From NCBI GenBank assembly GCA_036666555.1, contig JAVWVS010000008.1, positions 1-64,000 of the forward strand: a stretch of 64,000 nt of DNA, read 5' to 3'. The notes under the pieces are model-generated. The model saw only the letters and a list, made by a program, of their open reading frames with translations. It was not told the DNA's origin and searched no databases. This document shows positions 34,115 through 43,373 of this stretch, piece after piece. The stretch comes from UMGS1251 sp036666555. Lineage in GTDB: Bacteria > Bacillota > Clostridia > Lachnospirales > Lachnospiraceae. Both the position numbers and the translations under genes were made by a program. How positions within the stretch are numbered: position 1 is the stretch's first letter; every line of letters begins with the position of its first letter.

Positions 34115-34561
34115 ATGAAGGGAAACCGACATACAAAAATTGTGGAATTAATTGGTGAACGCAATATTGAAACCCAGGAAGAATTAGCTATGGAGCTTAA
34201 TAAATCCGGATTTCAAGTGACACAGGCAACCGTGTCTCGAGATATCCGGGAATTGAAACTTACAAAGGTGCCCATGGAAAATGGAAAACAAAAATATGCC
34301 ATTCATCAAGGGAAAGAAAACAGCATGAGTGAAAAGTATATGCGTGTTTTAAAAGAAGGATATCTTTCTATGGAGATGGCTCAGAATATTTTAGTGATTA
34401 AAACCGTTTCCGGAATGGCAATGGCAGTGGCAGCAGCAGTGGATGCGATGAACTGGAATGAGGTAGTGGGGTGTATCGCGGGGGATGACACCATTATGTG
34501 CGCAGTTCGAAGTGTAGAAGAAACGATGGAAGTAATGGGAAAAATTAATCAAATTATCTAA
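34115..34561 (+). CDS. argR: Arginine repressor ArgR
   Basis: Arginine-responsive regulator (AhrC in Bacillus). 148 aa: N-terminal winged helix with TQEELAMELNKSGFQVTQATVSRDIRELKL, and a C-terminal oligomerisation and arginine-binding domain with GMAMAVAAAVDAMNWNEVVGCIAGDDTIMCAV. No arginine biosynthesis gene is in the window. The argR-recN pairing is conserved in Firmicutes. Confidence 0.95.
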   Translation: MKGNRHTKIVELIGERNIETQEELAMELNKSGFQVTQATVSRDIRELKLTKVPMENGKQKYAIHQGKENSMSEKYMRVLKEGYLSMEMAQNILVIKTVSGMAMAVAAAVDAMNWNEVVGCIAGDDTIMCAVRSVEETMEVMGKINQII

Positions 34562-34594
34562 TGATGTGTGTGATAAGAGTCTGCAGGAGGAACT

Positions 34595-36274
34595 ATGTTA
34601 CAGAATTTACACGTAAAAAACCTGGCATTGATTGACGAGGTAGAAGTGGAATTTAAGCAGGGACTGAATATTTTAACAGGAGAAACCGGTGCTGGAAAAT
34701 CAATTATTCTTGGTTCGGTAGGACTTGCACTTGGGGGGAGATACCATGCGGATATTCTGCGCCGTGGTGCAGAATATGGACTTGTGGAATTAACTTTTTC
34801 TGTTGAAAGCGAGGCCCAGGCTGAAAAATTGCGTCAGATAGAGATCTTTCCGGAAGAGCAGCACATACTATTATCCAGAAAGATAATGGAAAATCGTAGT
34901 ATTAGCCGTATTAACGGAGAAACGGTTTCTTTGGCACAATTAAAAGAAGTCGCAGACATCTTAATTGATATTTACGGGCAGCAGGAACATCAATCCCTTT
35001 TGTATAAAAAAAATCATCTGATCATAGTGGATGCTTATGCTGGAAATCGTATCAGCAAAGCGAAAGAACAGGTGAAATCTGCGTATGCAGCCTATCAAAA
35101 AGCCAAGGATGAATGGCAAAAAAATGCATTGGATGAAGAAGCATGTAAGCGGGAACTTTCTTTGTTGGAATTTGAAGTGGCAGAAATTGAAGAAGCAAGG
35201 CTGACGGAGGGAGAAGATGAAAAACTAGAGTCGATGTACCGAAAGATGACCAATAGTAGGAAAATCGTGGAAAATGTACAAGAAGCCTATTTATTTACAG
35301 GAACATCCATACAAGGGAATAGTGCCAGTGAGATGTTAAGCCGTGCCATCAGGTGTTTGCAAGAGGCTGTCGAGTATGATGAAAAGGCAGAAGCCCTATA
35401 CAGTCAGTTGATAGAGGTAGATAGCTTACTCAATGATTTTAACCGAGAGTTGTCAGATTACAGCAAAACTTTTGAATTTTCGCAAGAGGAATTTGCGGAA
35501 ATGGAAGAACGGTTAAATGAAATCAATCGACTGAAAACAAAATACGGAAAAACAATTTCGGAAATACAAGAATATAGTGCGCAAAAATCAGAAAGACTAT
35601 CTATATTACAAGACTATGAAAATTATCAAAAGAAGCTAGAAATGTTATATGCAGAGAAAACCAAGGAATTGGAAACATGTACAAAGGCACTGTCAAAACT
35701 GCGTAAAATCTATTCCAAAGACCTTACAAAAGCAATTAAAACAGGTCTGACCGAGTTGAACTTTTTAGATGTACAATTTGAAATCGAATTTCGTGAAACG
35801 GCAAATTATACGGCAGGCGGAAAAGATGAAGTAGAGTTTATGACATCACTGAATCCGGGAGAACCTTTAAAACCGCTGGCAGATGTGGCATCAGGAGGAG
35901 AGCTTTCCAGAATTATGCTGGCCATTAAAGCAGTACTGGCAGATAAGGATGATATTCAAACCTTGATTTTTGATGAAATTGATGTGGGAATCAGTGGCAG
36001 GACGGCACAGAAAGTTTCTGAAAAAATGGCAGTGATTGGAAAATCTCATCAAGTGATTTGCATTACACATCTTGCTCAGATTGCGGCAATGGCAGATGCG
36101 CATTATGTCATTGAAAAACAAGTGGAACAAGGAATTACGAAAACGGACATTAAACTACTGGATTCCACACAGTCTATTCAAGAACTTGCCAGAATTTTAG
36201 GCGGTGCACAGATTACAGAAACAGTTATGCAAAGTGCAATGGAAATGAAAGAATTGGCAGAACACACAAAATAA
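34595..36274 (+). CDS. recN: DNA repair protein RecN
   Basis: SMC-like ATPase in double-strand break repair. 559 aa with Walker A GETGAGKSIILG (about 29-40), a central coiled coil (about 155-370), the ABC signature VASGGELSRIMLAIKAVL and Walker B LIFDEIDVGISG. ATG 34595 follows GCAGGAGGAAC. An intrinsic terminator follows. Confidence 0.96.
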   Translation: MLQNLHVKNLALIDEVEVEFKQGLNILTGETGAGKSIILGSVGLALGGRYHADILRRGAEYGLVELTFSVESEAQAEKLRQIEIFPEEQHILLSRKIMENRSISRINGETVSLAQLKEVADILIDIYGQQEHQSLLYKKNHLIIVDAYAGNRISKAKEQVKSAYAAYQKAKDEWQKNALDEEACKRELSLLEFEVAEIEEARLTEGEDEKLESMYRKMTNSRKIVENVQEAYLFTGTSIQGNSASEMLSRAIRCLQEAVEYDEKAEALYSQLIEVDSLLNDFNRELSDYSKTFEFSQEEFAEMEERLNEINRLKTKYGKTISEIQEYSAQKSERLSILQDYENYQKKLEMLYAEKTKELETCTKALSKLRKIYSKDLTKAIKTGLTELNFLDVQFEIEFRETANYTAGGKDEVEFMTSLNPGEPLKPLADVASGGELSRIMLAIKAVLADKDDIQTLIFDEIDVGISGRTAQKVSEKMAVIGKSHQVICITHLAQIAAMADAHYVIEKQVEQGITKTDIKLLDSTQSIQELARILGGAQITETVMQSAMEMKELAEHTK

Positions 36275-36307
36275 TACCAGCGTGAAAATAAAAAAAGTTC
36301 ACATACT

Positions 36308-36348
36308 AAGACGAATATCTAGAAATAGGGATATCCGTCTTTTTCTTT
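36308..36348 (+). terminator. Intrinsic terminator after recN
   Basis: AAGACG-A-ATATC (36308-36319) pairs with GATATC-CGTCTT (36330-36341), then TTTTTCTTT. Confidence 0.75.
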
Positions 36349-36399
36349 GTGGAATATAGTCAGATTTGAAAAGGAGGAAATCAGAAGGAGTGACAATTT

Positions 36400-37479
36400 A
36401 TGAAAATTCGCTGGTACAAACGAATGCTAATAGTGGTATGGACGGCTGCACTGATCTATACCAGTGGTTATGTAATAGAAACCGTGGGAAATGAAGGCTT
36501 TCAAAGTCAAAAAAAGAAACAAGAGGTTAGTACCGAAAAGGTGTCCGGTGATTTGATTATTCCGGGTGGAATGCCCATAGGAATTTACATGGAAACAGAT
36601 GGAGTCATGATATTGGGAACGGATAAAATAAAAGCGCTGGATGGACTTTTTTATGAACCGGCACAACATCGGGTTAAGGAAGGAGACTATATCGTTGGTA
36701 TCAACGAAGAATTTATTACCAATAAGAAGGAATTGATCAAAGCGGTAGAAGCGTTGGAAAATGAGGAAGTTATTTTACATTTGCGAAGAGGAAATGAATA
36801 TATTGACGTAGCGGTAAAACCGGTGAAATGTGGTATTCATGACTATAAATTGGGAATCTGGGTACGGGATAATGCACAAGGTCTGGGGACCATTACATTT
36901 TTAAATGGGAAAAGTGAATTTGGAGCATTGGGACATGGAATTCATGATACAGATACCAATGAATTGTTGCAAATTGTAGGGGGATCACTTTATACCACCA
37001 GCATTCAAGATATCAAAAAAGGGGAAAATGGAAATCCGGGAGGTATGGAGGGCATCATTGTATATAATCATTATAATGTGTTAGGGAACATTACAAAAAA
37101 TACAGATGCCGGAATTTTTGGAAAGGTGGATAAAATCGAAGCTTTATTTCAGAATCAAACGCCAATGGAAACTGCGCAAAAAGAAGATATCAAAGTAGGT
37201 AACGCTACAATGCGTTGCAGTATTGAAAATGACATCAAAGACTATGAAATTCATATTACAAAAATCGACTTATCTCCAAGAGAGATCAATAAAGGAATTG
37301 AATTGGAGATCACAGATCCGGAGTTGTTAGAGTTAACAGGAGGTATTGTTCAAGGAATGAGTGGAAGTCCTATTATACAAAATGGGAAACTGGTTGGTGC
37401 AGTTACTCATGTGTTCGTACAAGATGCTACAAAAGGATACGGCATTTTTATAGAGAATATGTTGAAAAATGTAAACTGA
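36400..37479 (+). CDS. spoIVB: SpoIVB serine peptidase
   Basis: Forespore-secreted peptidase that triggers sigma-K activation by cleaving SpoIVFA. 359 aa: one N-terminal membrane/signal segment (about 8-25), a PDZ domain (about 100-150, EGDYIVGINEEFITNKKELIKAVE), and the S55 peptidase domain with catalytic His in GHGIHDTDT and Ser in VQGMSGSPII. ATG 36400 follows GAAGGAG. The recN-spoIVB-spo0A order is conserved across endospore formers. Confidence 0.95.
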   Translation: MKIRWYKRMLIVVWTAALIYTSGYVIETVGNEGFQSQKKKQEVSTEKVSGDLIIPGGMPIGIYMETDGVMILGTDKIKALDGLFYEPAQHRVKEGDYIVGINEEFITNKKELIKAVEALENEEVILHLRRGNEYIDVAVKPVKCGIHDYKLGIWVRDNAQGLGTITFLNGKSEFGALGHGIHDTDTNELLQIVGGSLYTTSIQDIKKGENGNPGGMEGIIVYNHYNVLGNITKNTDAGIFGKVDKIEALFQNQTPMETAQKEDIKVGNATMRCSIENDIKDYEIHITKIDLSPREINKGIELEITDPELLELTGGIVQGMSGSPIIQNGKLVGAVTHVFVQDATKGYGIFIENMLKNVN

Positions 37480-37488
37480 ATAAATCGC

Positions 37489-37495
37489 TGTCGAA
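37489..37495 (+). promoter_or_regulatory. Spo0A box (0A box) upstream of spo0A
   Basis: TGTCGAA, an exact match to the 0A box core, followed by another A. It lies 19 bases upstream of the -35 of the spo0A promoter, which fits autoregulation by Spo0A-phosphate. Confidence 0.6.
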
Positions 37496-37514
37496 ATTGC
37501 ACGTGAACAAATAC

Positions 37515-37543
37515 TTGCTAATGCCATATAGGAACTATATAAT
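37515..37543 (+). promoter_or_regulatory. Sigma-A promoter for spo0A
   Basis: TTGCTA at 37515-37520, 17 bases, TATAAT at 37538-37543. Confidence 0.7.
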
Positions 37544-37587
37544 AACCAAGGGCGGATTTCAGAAGTGAGATTATGAGGAGTAGGAAA

Positions 37588-38400
37588 ATGGAACAATTAA
37601 ATGTGGCGATTGCCGATGATAATGAACGGATTTTGGAACTTTTGTGTGAAATTATCAGTAACGACAAAGACCTGACATTAGTAGGAAGGGCTAATAATGG
37701 CGAAGACATGTTCGAAATTATTAAAACGAAACAGCCGGATGTTGTCTTATTAGACTTGATTATGCCGAAGATGGATGGATTAAGTGTTATGGATATGGTA
37801 AATGGAGATCCAAGTGTGAAAAAACTCCCGGATTTTATTGTCGTAACGGCTGTCGGACAAGAAAAGATTACAGAAGACGCTTTTAAAAAGGGTGCGAATT
37901 ACTATATCATGAAACCATTTAATAATGAGATGGTATTAAATCGAATCAAACACACCAACCGAATCGCACGTCAGGATATGTACAAAAATACAATGGTAAA
38001 AAGTAGAAATAGGGAACAGACTGGCAATGGAACCGCCATGTCAGAAGAAAGTCTGGAAAATCGTGTAACGGAAATGATTCATGAAATTGGAATCCCCGCA
38101 CACATCAAGGGATACCATTACCTTAGAGATGCCATTATTATGGCAGTAGGAGACATGGATGTATTAAACGCCATTACAAAAATCTTGTATCCGACAGTTG
38201 CAAAAAAACACCAAACAACCTCTAGCAGGGTAGAAAGAGCAATTCGACACGCCATAGAAGTTGCTTGGAGCAGGGGAAAATTAGATACATTAGATGAACT
38301 ATTTGGATATACAGTGAGTAACGGAAAAGGGAAACCGACAAATTCAGAATTTATAGCATTGATTGCGGATACCATTCGTTTAGAATATAAACATAGATAA
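37588..38400 (+). CDS. spo0A: Sporulation master regulator Spo0A
   Basis: Response regulator that starts sporulation when phosphorylated. 270 aa. The receiver domain (1-125) has Asp10/Asp11, phospho-acceptor Asp56 in VVLLDLIMPKMDG and Lys in YYIMKPF. After a linker the DNA-binding domain (about 150-270) has TTSSRVERAIRHAIEVAWSRG, the recognition helix of Spo0A. ATG 37588 lies 8 bases after AGGAG; ATG 37573 lacks a clear site, and the shorter form places Asp at 56 as in Bacillus. Confidence 0.97.
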   Translation: MEQLNVAIADDNERILELLCEIISNDKDLTLVGRANNGEDMFEIIKTKQPDVVLLDLIMPKMDGLSVMDMVNGDPSVKKLPDFIVVTAVGQEKITEDAFKKGANYYIMKPFNNEMVLNRIKHTNRIARQDMYKNTMVKSRNREQTGNGTAMSEESLENRVTEMIHEIGIPAHIKGYHYLRDAIIMAVGDMDVLNAITKILYPTVAKKHQTTSSRVERAIRHAIEVAWSRGKLDTLDELFGYTVSNGKGKPTNSEFIALIADTIRLEYKHR

Positions 38401-38403
38401 TTC

Positions 38404-38432
38404 TTTCCATTCGAGAGAAAGTACGGTATAAT
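38404..38432 (+). promoter_or_regulatory. Sigma-A promoter for glgA
   Basis: TTTCCA at 38404-38409, 17 bases, TATAAT at 38427-38432. Confidence 0.6.
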
Positions 38433-38467
38433 AAATGAATATCGTAGTAAAATGGAGGGATGCATTT

Positions 38468-39904
38468 ATGAAAAAAATATTATTTGTTGCTTCAGAGGCA
38501 GTACCGTTTATTAAAACCGGTGGGTTGGCAGATGTGGTGGGATCTTTACCAAAGTATTTTAATAAAAAGGAATACGATGTCAGAGTGATGCTTCCCAAAT
38601 ATTTGTGCATGAAAGAAGAATGGAAAGATAAACTGGAATACAGTACTCATTTTTATATGGATTTAAACTGGCGTACGCAGTATGTAGGAATTTTGACATT
38701 GCAGCATGAAGGAGTGACATTTTATTTCATAGATAACGAATACTATTTTGGAGGAATGAAACCGTATGGAGAGGCTTATGCAGATATTGAAAAATTTGCT
38801 TTCTTTTCCAAAGCAGTTTTAAGTGCGTTGCCACTGATTGATTTCAGACCGGATATTGTTCATTGCCATGATTGGCAGACAGGGCTTGTTCCGGTTTATT
38901 TAGATAATTTCCGCTATGGCGGAGAATTTTATCGGGGAATCAAGACCGTGATGACGATACATAATTTGAAATTTCAAGGAACATGGGATACAAAAAGGGT
39001 ACGCGACATTACAGGACTTCCGGAATATTATTTTGCTCCGGACAAATTAGAGGCATATAAAGACGCCAATTTTTTAAAGGGCGGAATTGTATATGCAGAT
39101 AAGGTAACAACCGTAAGCAGTTCTTATGCGGAAGAAATTAAAATGCCATTTTATGGAGAGCACTTGGAGGGTCTTATGAATGCCAGAGCCAATTGTCTTT
39201 CCGGAATTGTAAATGGAATTGATTATCAGGAATATGATCCGAGTACAGATCAAGCATTGATTCAGAACTATTCCGTGGAGAATTTTAGAAAAGAAAAAAT
39301 AAAGAATAAAATAGCGATTCAAGAAGAGTTAGGACTAGAAAAAGACAGTCATAAGATGATGATTGGAATGGTATCCAGGTTGACAGATCAAAAAGGGTTC
39401 GATTTAATAGCTTATGTGATGGATGAACTTTGTCAGGACAGTGTACAGATTGTTGCACTTGGAACAGGAGAAGAACAATACGAGAACATGTTCCGACATT
39501 TTGCGTGGAAGTACAGTAGAAGAGTTTCGGCAAATATCTATTACTCAGAACCGATGTCACATAAAATTTACGCATCTTGTGATGCATTTTTGATGCCATC
39601 GTTGTTTGAACCGTGCGGATTAAGTCAGCTTATGAGTCTTCGATATGGTACCGTACCTATAGTACGTGAGACCGGTGGGTTGAAGGATACGGTAGAACCT
39701 TATGATGAATTTCAAAAAACAGGAACCGGTTTTAGTTTTCGTAATTACAACGCGCATGAGATGCTGAATACGATTCGGTACGCAGAACGTATTTATTACG
39801 ATAAAAAACGGGATTGGAATAAGATTGCAGAACGTGGGATGAAAACTGACTTTTCCTGGAAAAATTCTGCAAAACAATATGAAACACTATATGATGAAAT
39901 GTAA
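38468..39904 (+). CDS. glgA: Glycogen (starch) synthase, ADP-glucose type
   Basis: GT5 glycosyltransferase that extends alpha-1,4-glucan from ADP-glucose. 478 aa. It has the KTGGLADVVGSLPK donor-binding motif (17-30), HCHDWQTGLVPVYL and HNLKFQGTW in the first Rossmann domain, and MPSLFEPCGLSQLMSLRYGTVPIVRETGGLKDTV in the second. ATG 38468 follows GGAGGG; an in-frame ATG at 38435 overlaps the promoter region and is not used. No other glycogen genes are nearby, so it stands alone. Confidence 0.95.
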   Translation: MKKILFVASEAVPFIKTGGLADVVGSLPKYFNKKEYDVRVMLPKYLCMKEEWKDKLEYSTHFYMDLNWRTQYVGILTLQHEGVTFYFIDNEYYFGGMKPYGEAYADIEKFAFFSKAVLSALPLIDFRPDIVHCHDWQTGLVPVYLDNFRYGGEFYRGIKTVMTIHNLKFQGTWDTKRVRDITGLPEYYFAPDKLEAYKDANFLKGGIVYADKVTTVSSSYAEEIKMPFYGEHLEGLMNARANCLSGIVNGIDYQEYDPSTDQALIQNYSVENFRKEKIKNKIAIQEELGLEKDSHKMMIGMVSRLTDQKGFDLIAYVMDELCQDSVQIVALGTGEEQYENMFRHFAWKYSRRVSANIYYSEPMSHKIYASCDAFLMPSLFEPCGLSQLMSLRYGTVPIVRETGGLKDTVEPYDEFQKTGTGFSFRNYNAHEMLNTIRYAERIYYDKKRDWNKIAERGMKTDFSWKNSAKQYETLYDEM

Positions 39905-39958
39905 ATCCAAGTAATAGTTGTGGATTTTCACAATAGACGACAGTAGGAGAATACATAC

Positions 39959-40834
39959 ATGAAGATTATGAATCAATTAATGAATGGAAAGGTCAATATT
40001 TCGTTTGAAGTTTTTCCACCAAAAACAGAAGCAGGGTATGAAAATGTATTAAAAACAACCGATACGATTGCGGTTTTGAAACCGGCATTTATTAGTGTTA
40101 CTTATGGTGCGGGTGGCGGGACCAGCCGAAATACAGTTGGAATTGCTTCACATATTCAAAAGGATTTAAAGGTCACAAGTTTAGCCCATTTGACCTGTGC
40201 ATCTTCTACGAAAAGTGAAGTGGAAGAAGTGATTGAACAGTTAAAAGAAGAAGGAATTGAAAACATACTGGCACTACGGGGGGATGTATTAAAAGAAGTG
40301 GCATTTCCTGCAAAGGACCGCTATCAATATGCCAATGAATTGGTAACGCACATAAAAAAGCGGGGGGATTTTTGTATCGGAGCAGCTTGTTATCCGGAGG
40401 GGCATGTAGAGAGTGTACACAAAGAAGATGATCTCTTTTATTTGAAACAAAAAGTGGATTGTGGCGTGGATTTTTTAACCACACAGATGTTTTTCGATAA
40501 TCATATTTTGTATAATTTTTTATATCGTATTAGGGAAAAGGGAATTACGGTACCGGTTCTTCCGGGAATTATGTCGGTGACGAATAAAAAACAGATTGCC
40601 CGTATTGCAGGAATGTCTGGAACCTTGCTCCCGGAGCGATTTCGAGCAATTGTGGATTGTTTTGGAGACAATCCGGCGGCTATGCAGCAAGCAGGAATCG
40701 CCTATGCAACGGATCAGATTGTGGATCTCATTGCCAATGGAGTAAAGAATATTCATGTTTATTCTATGAATAAACCGGAAGTAGCTGCCGCAATCATGGC
40801 GAATCTATCCGAGATTATAGCAGACCCTATTTAG
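39959..40834 (+). CDS. metF: Methylenetetrahydrofolate reductase
   Basis: FAD enzyme that reduces 5,10-methylene-THF to 5-methyl-THF, the methyl donor for methionine synthase. 291 aa TIM barrel with ISFEVFPPKTEAG, SVTYGAGGGTSR, HLTCASSTKSEVE, ALRGD and TTQMFFDN. ATG 39959 follows TAGGAGA by 9 bases. Next comes metH after a terminator, so the product feeds directly into that enzyme. Confidence 0.95.
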   Translation: MKIMNQLMNGKVNISFEVFPPKTEAGYENVLKTTDTIAVLKPAFISVTYGAGGGTSRNTVGIASHIQKDLKVTSLAHLTCASSTKSEVEEVIEQLKEEGIENILALRGDVLKEVAFPAKDRYQYANELVTHIKKRGDFCIGAACYPEGHVESVHKEDDLFYLKQKVDCGVDFLTTQMFFDNHILYNFLYRIREKGITVPVLPGIMSVTNKKQIARIAGMSGTLLPERFRAIVDCFGDNPAAMQQAGIAYATDQIVDLIANGVKNIHVYSMNKPEVAAAIMANLSEIIADPI

Positions 40835-40846
40835 GATGTAGAAAAC

Positions 40847-40894
40847 ATGCGGTAGATGACAGGACTCTTATGGAATCCCATCTACCGCATTTTT
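40847..40894 (+). terminator. Intrinsic terminator between metF and metH
   Basis: Perfect 12-bp stem ATGCGGTAGATG (40847-40858) with CATCTACCGCAT (40879-40890), 20-base loop, then TTTT. No riboswitch-like structure is seen here. Confidence 0.85.
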
Positions 40895-40946
40895 GAACTC
40901 GAATGTGCAAAAGAAAATGAAGATGAGAAAATCAGGGAGGCAAAAG

Positions 40947-43361
40947 ATGATACTAGAACACTTGGGAAACGAACTACTATTTTTTGACGGGGGAATGGGA
41001 ACACAACTTCAAGAAAGAGGGATGCTGCCAGGGGAACTTCCCGAAATGTGGAATATAGATAAAAAAGAGCAAATTATTGCCATTCATGAAAGCTATTTAA
41101 AAGCCGGAAGTAATCTAATATTAACCAATACTTTCGGTGCAAATGCAATTAAATTTCAGAATCAACGCTATCACGTAGAAGAAATTGTGTCTGCAGCCGT
41201 TCAAAATGCAAAAGAGGCAATTCGCAGAAGTGCAGCTCATGGAACCAAAGCATATGTAGCATTGGATATAGGCCCTACAGGAAAACTTTTAAAACCCATG
41301 GGAGATTTGAGTTTTGAAGATGCCTATGAAGCATTTAAAGAAGCGGTACAATATGGAGCGTTGGCAGGGGCAGATTTGATTCATATTGAAACCATGAGTG
41401 ACACTTACGAGGTGAAGGCAGCGGTTTTAGCAGCGAAAGAAAACACTACCCTTCCGGTATTTGTTACCATGATTTTCGGTGAAAATGGAAAACTTCTCAC
41501 CGGTGGAGATGTGAAGACTGTTGTGGCTATGTTGGAAGGTCTTCGAGTGGATGCATTGGGAATCAACTGTGGAATGGGGCCCAAACAGATGGAACCAATG
41601 GTAAAGGAAATGGGGAAATATACATCACTGCCTCTCATTGTGAAACCCAATGCCGGACTTCCTAAACAAAAAGGGAACGAAACCTATTATGATATTACAC
41701 CGGTGGAATTTGCACAAGAAATGGAAAAAATGATAGAATACGGCGCATGTATTATCGGGGGATGCTGCGGAACGACTCCTGAGCATATTCAAGAAATGTA
41801 TCGGCGGTGCAAAGAAAAAACAGTTCTCCCACCTACCTACAAAACACATACATTGGTGTCTTCTTATGGCAATACAGTGGAGTTTGGCAGTCGGTCTTTG
41901 ATCATAGGGGAACGGATTAACCCTACAGGGAAAAGTAAATTAAAACAAGCTCTGAAAGAGCATAATTTGGATTATATTTTGAAAGAAGCAATCACTCAAC
42001 AGGAAAAGGGAGCCCATATTCTAGATGTGAATGTAGGGCTTCCGGATATTGATGAAGTGGCCATGATGAAGGAGGTAGTAAGGGAACTACAAAGTGTGAC
42101 GAACCTTCCTTTGCAGATTGATACGGTCAATATGACAGCTATGGAAGAAGCAATGCGCATATATAATGGAAAACCTATGGTGAACTCAGTGAGTGGAAAA
42201 AAAGAATCCATGGATGCCGTGTTTCCTTTGATTCAAAAGTATGGTGGAGTTGTGATTGGACTGACACTGGATGAATCCGGTATTCCGGATACGGTGAAAG
42301 GCAGAGTGGCGATTGCTGGAAAGATTATAAAAGAAGCAGAATCTTATGGCATCCATAAAAAAGATATTGTAATAGATGTATTGACCATGACCATTAGTTC
42401 GGAAGCCAATGGGGCCAAAACTACATTAGAGGCATTAAAAGAAGTGAAAGAATGTTATGGTGTGCAAACGGTATTAGGCGTTTCCAATGTCTCTTTCGGA
42501 CTTCCAAGCCGTCCGGTCATTAACGCAAATTTTTATACCATGGCCATGCAAAATGGGTTGAGTGCAGGAATTATCAACCCCTCATCGGATGCAATGATGA
42601 ATTCTTACATTTCTTTTCATGCACTGATGAACTATGATAGCAATTGCGAACAATACATTGCAAGATATAGCCCTGTGGAACCACTCAAAGAAGGAAAGGA
42701 CACATCGGTATCGTCTGATGGACAGTCCATTTCACTGCAGACAGCCATTATCAAAGGATTGAAAAAAGAAGCACGTCAAGCGGTGGAAACACTGATTGGG
42801 ACCCAAAAACCTTTGGATATTATTAATGCGCAGCTCATTCCGGCGCTGGATACGGTTGGAAAAGGATTTGAAAATGGAACCATTTTTCTACCACAGTTAC
42901 TGATGAGTGCGGAAGCTGCAAAAATATCGTTTGGGGTGTTGAAAGAAGTTTTGGAACAAACAGGACAAGCAGAAGAAAAAAAAGAAAAAGTAATATTAGC
43001 AACTGTAAAAGGGGATATTCATGATATCGGAAAAAATATTGTAAAAGTATTACTTGAAAATTACAGCTTTGATGTGATTGACTTGGGAAAAGATGTAGCA
43101 CCGGAAGTCGTTGTCCAAACAGCGGTGGAGCAGGAGGTACAGCTCATCGGATTGAGTGCGCTGATGACTACAACCGTTGTCAGTATGGAAGAAACTATTT
43201 TGAAATTGCGCGAAAAGCTTCCCGAATGCAAGGTGATGGTGGGAGGTGCCGTATTAAATCAAGAATATGCAGATAGGATTGGGGCGGATTTTTATGGAAA
43301 AGACGCCATGCAGTCAGTGCACTATGCGCAAAAGATTTTATCATTCATATCAAAGAATTAG
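40947..43361 (+). CDS. metH: Cobalamin-dependent methionine synthase, lacking reactivation domain
   Basis: Transfers a methyl group from 5-methyl-THF through cobalamin to homocysteine. 804 aa in order: homocysteine-binding barrel (about 1-290, with zinc cysteines in INCGMG and GGCCGTTPEH), pterin-binding barrel (about 315-575, GERINPTGKSKLKQAL), helical cap and B12 domain (about 590-800) with the cobalamin-binding DIHDIG at 690-695. The C-terminal AdoMet-binding reactivation domain of E. coli MetH is missing, so reductive reactivation must come from a separate protein. ATG 40947 lies 7 bases after AGGGAGG. Ends 12 bases before the hydrogenase gene. Confidence 0.95.
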   Translation: MILEHLGNELLFFDGGMGTQLQERGMLPGELPEMWNIDKKEQIIAIHESYLKAGSNLILTNTFGANAIKFQNQRYHVEEIVSAAVQNAKEAIRRSAAHGTKAYVALDIGPTGKLLKPMGDLSFEDAYEAFKEAVQYGALAGADLIHIETMSDTYEVKAAVLAAKENTTLPVFVTMIFGENGKLLTGGDVKTVVAMLEGLRVDALGINCGMGPKQMEPMVKEMGKYTSLPLIVKPNAGLPKQKGNETYYDITPVEFAQEMEKMIEYGACIIGGCCGTTPEHIQEMYRRCKEKTVLPPTYKTHTLVSSYGNTVEFGSRSLIIGERINPTGKSKLKQALKEHNLDYILKEAITQQEKGAHILDVNVGLPDIDEVAMMKEVVRELQSVTNLPLQIDTVNMTAMEEAMRIYNGKPMVNSVSGKKESMDAVFPLIQKYGGVVIGLTLDESGIPDTVKGRVAIAGKIIKEAESYGIHKKDIVIDVLTMTISSEANGAKTTLEALKEVKECYGVQTVLGVSNVSFGLPSRPVINANFYTMAMQNGLSAGIINPSSDAMMNSYISFHALMNYDSNCEQYIARYSPVEPLKEGKDTSVSSDGQSISLQTAIIKGLKKEARQAVETLIGTQKPLDIINAQLIPALDTVGKGFENGTIFLPQLLMSAEAAKISFGVLKEVLEQTGQAEEKKEKVILATVKGDIHDIGKNIVKVLLENYSFDVIDLGKDVAPEVVVQTAVEQEVQLIGLSALMTTTVVSMEETILKLREKLPECKVMVGGAVLNQEYADRIGADFYGKDAMQSVHYAQKILSFISKN

Positions 43362-43373
43362 GAGGAAGTTACG

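Noticed and set aside
36283..36308. Possible sigma-G/sigma-F promoter for spoIVB
   Set aside because: CATACTA at 36302-36308 is a fair -10, but the nearest TGAAAA is only 13 bases upstream, and the terminator follows directly; evidence too weak.
39905..39958. SAM or B12 riboswitch for metF/metH
   Set aside because: The gaps before metF (54 bases) and metH (about 110 bases, mostly terminator) are too short and lack the conserved cores.
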